Origin: an uncultured Ruminococcus sp.
GTDB taxonomy: Bacteria; Bacillota; Clostridia; Oscillospirales; Acutalibacteraceae
Assembly: GCA_902762335.1 (NCBI GenBank)
Contig: CACWNZ010000083.1
Span: 1 to 6,473 of the forward strand
DNA length: 6,473 nucleotides
Direction of reading: 5' to 3'
Shown: piece after piece, positions 4,995 to 6,473 of the stretch
Position numbering within the stretch: the stretch's first letter is position 1
Layout: each line of letters opens with the position of its first letter
Made by a program: the position numbers and the translations under genes
Notes under the pieces: generated by a model
What the model was told of the DNA's origin: nothing
Database searches by the model: none
The model's input: only the letters and a program-made list of their open reading frames with translations

Positions 4995-6197
4995 ATGAAA
5001 ATTCTTGTCATCAATGCAGGCAGCTCATCAATGAAGTATCAGCTCATAGATATGACTGACGAGAGCGTACTTGCAAAAGGAAACTGTGAAAGAATAGGCA
5101 TCGACGGTCATTTCAAGCACAGCACGGGCGACGGCAGGGTCTATGAGACGGACGTTGTCATGACCAACCATACCGAGGCGTTCATTCAGATAAAGAATGC
5201 TCTCATCAGCGAGGAATACGGCGTTATAAAGTCCCTTGACGAGGTCGCTGCGGTAGGTCACAGGATAGTACAGGGCGGCTCGCTGTTCAGCGAATCCGTT
5301 ATAGTTACAGAGGACGTTATAAAGGGCATAGAGAGCCTTATCCCCCTTGCACCGCTGCACAATGCGGCTCATGTTCAGGGTATAAGAGCCTGCCTTGAGG
5401 TGTTCGGAGAGAGCGTTCCCGAGGTAGTCGTATTCGATACCGCCTTCCATTCCACAATGCCCGAAAAGGCGTTTATCTATCCCGTTCCCTATGAATACTA
5501 CGAGAAATACGCAGTGCGCCGCTACGGCTTCCACGGAACCTCACACAGGTACGTTTCACACCGCTGCGCAGAGCTCATGGGCAAGGATCTCAAGGATATA
5601 AAGATGATAACCTGCCACCTCGGCAACGGCTCTTCCATAACCGCTATAAAGGACGGCAAGGTAATAGACACAAGTATGGGACTTACTCCCCTTGACGGCA
5701 TTATGATGGGCACAAGAACAGGCTCTCTCGACCCGTCTGTAGTTACCTTCATAGCAGAGCAGGAGCATCTTTCGGCAGAGGAAATGGATACCATGCTCAA
5801 CAAGAAGTCGGGCTTCCTCGGAGTATCGGGAGTATCCTCTGACGACCGTGACGTTACCGCAGCCGCAGAGGCAGGCAACGCAAGAGCTAAGCTTGCAATA
5901 GATATCCTTGAGTATGATATTCTCAAGTACATAGGCAGCTATACAGCTGTTCTGGGCGGCGTTGACGCTATAGTATTCACCGCAGGCATAGGCGAGAACC
6001 AGTGCTCGCACCGCAGCAGCGTGTGCCATGCACTCGAGTTCATGGGCGTTAAGATAGACGACGAGCTGAATGCTCAGATGATAAGGGGCAAGGAAGGCAA
6101 GATCTCCAAGCCCGACTCCACCGTTGAGGTATACGTTATACCCACCAACGAGGAGCTTGTTATCGCAAGAGATACAATGGCTCTCGTGACAAAGTGA
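4995..6197 (+). CDS. ackA: Acetate kinase
   Basis: Cytosolic ASKHA-fold enzyme that interconverts acetyl phosphate plus ADP with acetate plus ATP, the energy-yielding last step of acetate fermentation. The 400-residue product has full family length. Signatures: 'NAGSSSMKY' (7-15) with Asn7, 'GHRIVQGG' (88-95) with the substrate Arg90, 'FDTAFH' (147-152) with catalytic Asp148, 'YGFHGTSHRYV' (177-187) with His180, 'HLGNGSSI' (208-215), 'MGTRTGSLDP' (238-247) with Arg241, 'TAGIGENQ' (329-336) and 'IPTNEELVIARDT' (382-394) with the metal-linked Glu386. One departure is Gln93 in 'RIVQGG', where many family members have His; all catalytic residues are present. The family N-terminus and a good ribosome binding site support the start at 4995. 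No phosphotransacetylase gene lies next to it: tmcAL is upstream on the other strand, and a fumarase-type gene converges downstream across a shared terminator. It appears monocistronic. Confidence 0.97.
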   Translation: MKILVINAGSSSMKYQLIDMTDESVLAKGNCERIGIDGHFKHSTGDGRVYETDVVMTNHTEAFIQIKNALISEEYGVIKSLDEVAAVGHRIVQGGSLFSESVIVTEDVIKGIESLIPLAPLHNAAHVQGIRACLEVFGESVPEVVVFDTAFHSTMPEKAFIYPVPYEYYEKYAVRRYGFHGTSHRYVSHRCAELMGKDLKDIKMITCHLGNGSSITAIKDGKVIDTSMGLTPLDGIMMGTRTGSLDPSVVTFIAEQEHLSAEEMDTMLNKKSGFLGVSGVSSDDRDVTAAAEAGNARAKLAIDILEYDILKYIGSYTAVLGGVDAIVFTAGIGENQCSHRSSVCHALEFMGVKIDDELNAQMIRGKEGKISKPDSTVEVYVIPTNEELVIARDTMALVTK

Positions 6198-6215
6198 TAT
6201 TGACCGGATAAACAA

Positions 6216-6264
6216 AAGGGCTGCGGCACTGGATCATCATCAGTGCCGCAGCTCTTATCCTTTT
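6216..6264. terminator. Bidirectional terminator between ackA and the fumarase-side genes
   Basis: Arms GCTGCGGCACTG (6220-6231) and CAGTGCCGCAGC (6241-6252) pair perfectly over 12 bp with a 9-nt loop. The plus strand continues TCTTATCCTTTT for ackA. The minus strand continues CCTTTTGTTTATCC for the genes entering from the right. It starts about 20 nt after the ackA stop and abuts the stop codon of the possible small ORF at 6263. Confidence 0.88.
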
Positions 6265-6352
6265 ACTCTGACATGCTGCTCCGATAGCCTTCGACGCTGT
6301 TTTCGTCAATGTCCGTGTAAAACGGACTGTTCTGTTTATTTTCCCGTGCCAT
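6263..6352 (-). CDS. Possible 29-residue small protein, unrecognised
   Basis: An ATG at 6352 opens a 29-codon frame ending in TAA immediately before the terminator hairpin. It starts 14 nt after the stop of the fumarase-type gene and would belong to the same transcript. The product is hydrophilic with acidic and polar residues ('FYTDIDENSVEGY' in the middle) and has no membrane segment or signal. Codons such as AAC, AGC, GAC and GAA resemble those of the neighbours. The Shine-Dalgarno is weak (GTGGA, 7 nt before the ATG). An in-frame GTG four codons upstream gives 33 residues but has no better site. It may equally be an ordinary 3' untranslated region. No function can be assigned. Confidence 0.33.
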   Translation of the reverse strand: MARENKQNSPFYTDIDENSVEGYRSSMSE

Positions 6353-6366
6353 TTTTTGTTCCACTG

Positions 6367-6473
6367 TCAGGACTTGACCGGCTCTGTGACGAGTACGCTG
6401 TTGCCGGAGCTGTCTATAGCCACTACGGCAGGGAAGTCCTCGACCTGAAAGCGGTATATCGCCTCAGTGCCGA
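6367..6473 (-). CDS. C-terminal end of a class I fumarate hydratase (beta-type domain), partial
   Basis: The frame enters from the right edge (first whole codon at 6471) and gives 34 residues before a TGA at 6369-6367. The segment 'GTEAIYRFQVEDFPA' followed by 'VVAIDSSGN' resembles the end of the beta domain of iron-sulfur fumarases and L-tartrate dehydratases, where a Met/Thr-Glu-Ala-Ile-Trp/Tyr motif leads to a 'V-x-D-F-P-A' strand and then 'I/V-D-x-x-G-N'. Such enzymes hydrate fumarate to malate in the cytosol; in fermenters the step usually runs toward fumarate and succinate. Only the tail is visible, so whether this is a separate beta subunit or the end of a fused enzyme, and whether the substrate is fumarate or tartrate, cannot be told. 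Confidence 0.65.
   Translation of the reverse strand, partial: GTEAIYRFQVEDFPAVVAIDSSGNSVLVTEPVKS

Noticed and set aside
5556..6215. 219-codon minus-strand ORF opposite ackA
   Set aside because: It is an antisense shadow of a clear acetate kinase and lacks known motifs and a start signal.

Overview
The window looks like a chromosomal segment of an anaerobic Firmicute, most likely Ruminococcus or a close relative in the Oscillospiraceae. I infer this from strong AGGAGG-type ribosome binding sites, sigma-A promoters, frequent ATA isoleucine codons, a stand-alone acetate kinase, and glmU next to prs as in many Firmicutes. No database search was possible, so the genus is an inference. Most of the window is housekeeping, and nothing in it amounts to a clear new multigene system.

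Layout. Positions 1-454 hold no convincing gene. They carry a 46-bp perfect palindrome, a patchwork of direct repeats (a 52-bp unit present twice around four perfect 11-bp tandem copies), and a terminator. Four genes then follow on the minus strand, transcribed right to left: tmcAL (4859-3660), a short glmU-like pyrophosphorylase gene (3544-2552), prs (2309-1350) and a lipoprotein gene (1207-455). Each of the four has its own plausible sigma-A promoter, so they look like single transcription units in a row. Terminator hairpins follow prs and the lipoprotein gene, and a weaker one follows the glmU-like gene. On the plus strand ackA (4995-6197) diverges from tmcAL and ends at a 12-bp-stem terminator. 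That terminator also serves the minus-strand genes entering from the right edge: the last 34 codons of a probable class I fumarase beta-type gene, and a possible 29-codon small ORF.

Function. The glmU-like protein and Prs supply UDP-sugar and PRPP for cell wall and nucleotide synthesis. AckA interconverts acetyl phosphate and acetate with ATP gain. TmcAL uses acetate and ATP to acetylate the wobble cytidine of elongator tRNA-Met, so the divergent ackA/tmcAL pair shares acetate as a metabolite and shares overlapping promoters. The lipoprotein resembles the extracytoplasmic P1 domain of SecD, detached from its membrane channel.

Most notable points: the free-standing SecD-P1-like lipoprotein behind a perfect-consensus promoter; a GlmU that stops before the acetyltransferase active site; overlapping -10 boxes of ackA and tmcAL; two terminators with an identical 31-nt hairpin; and the repeat patchwork with its palindrome at the left end.
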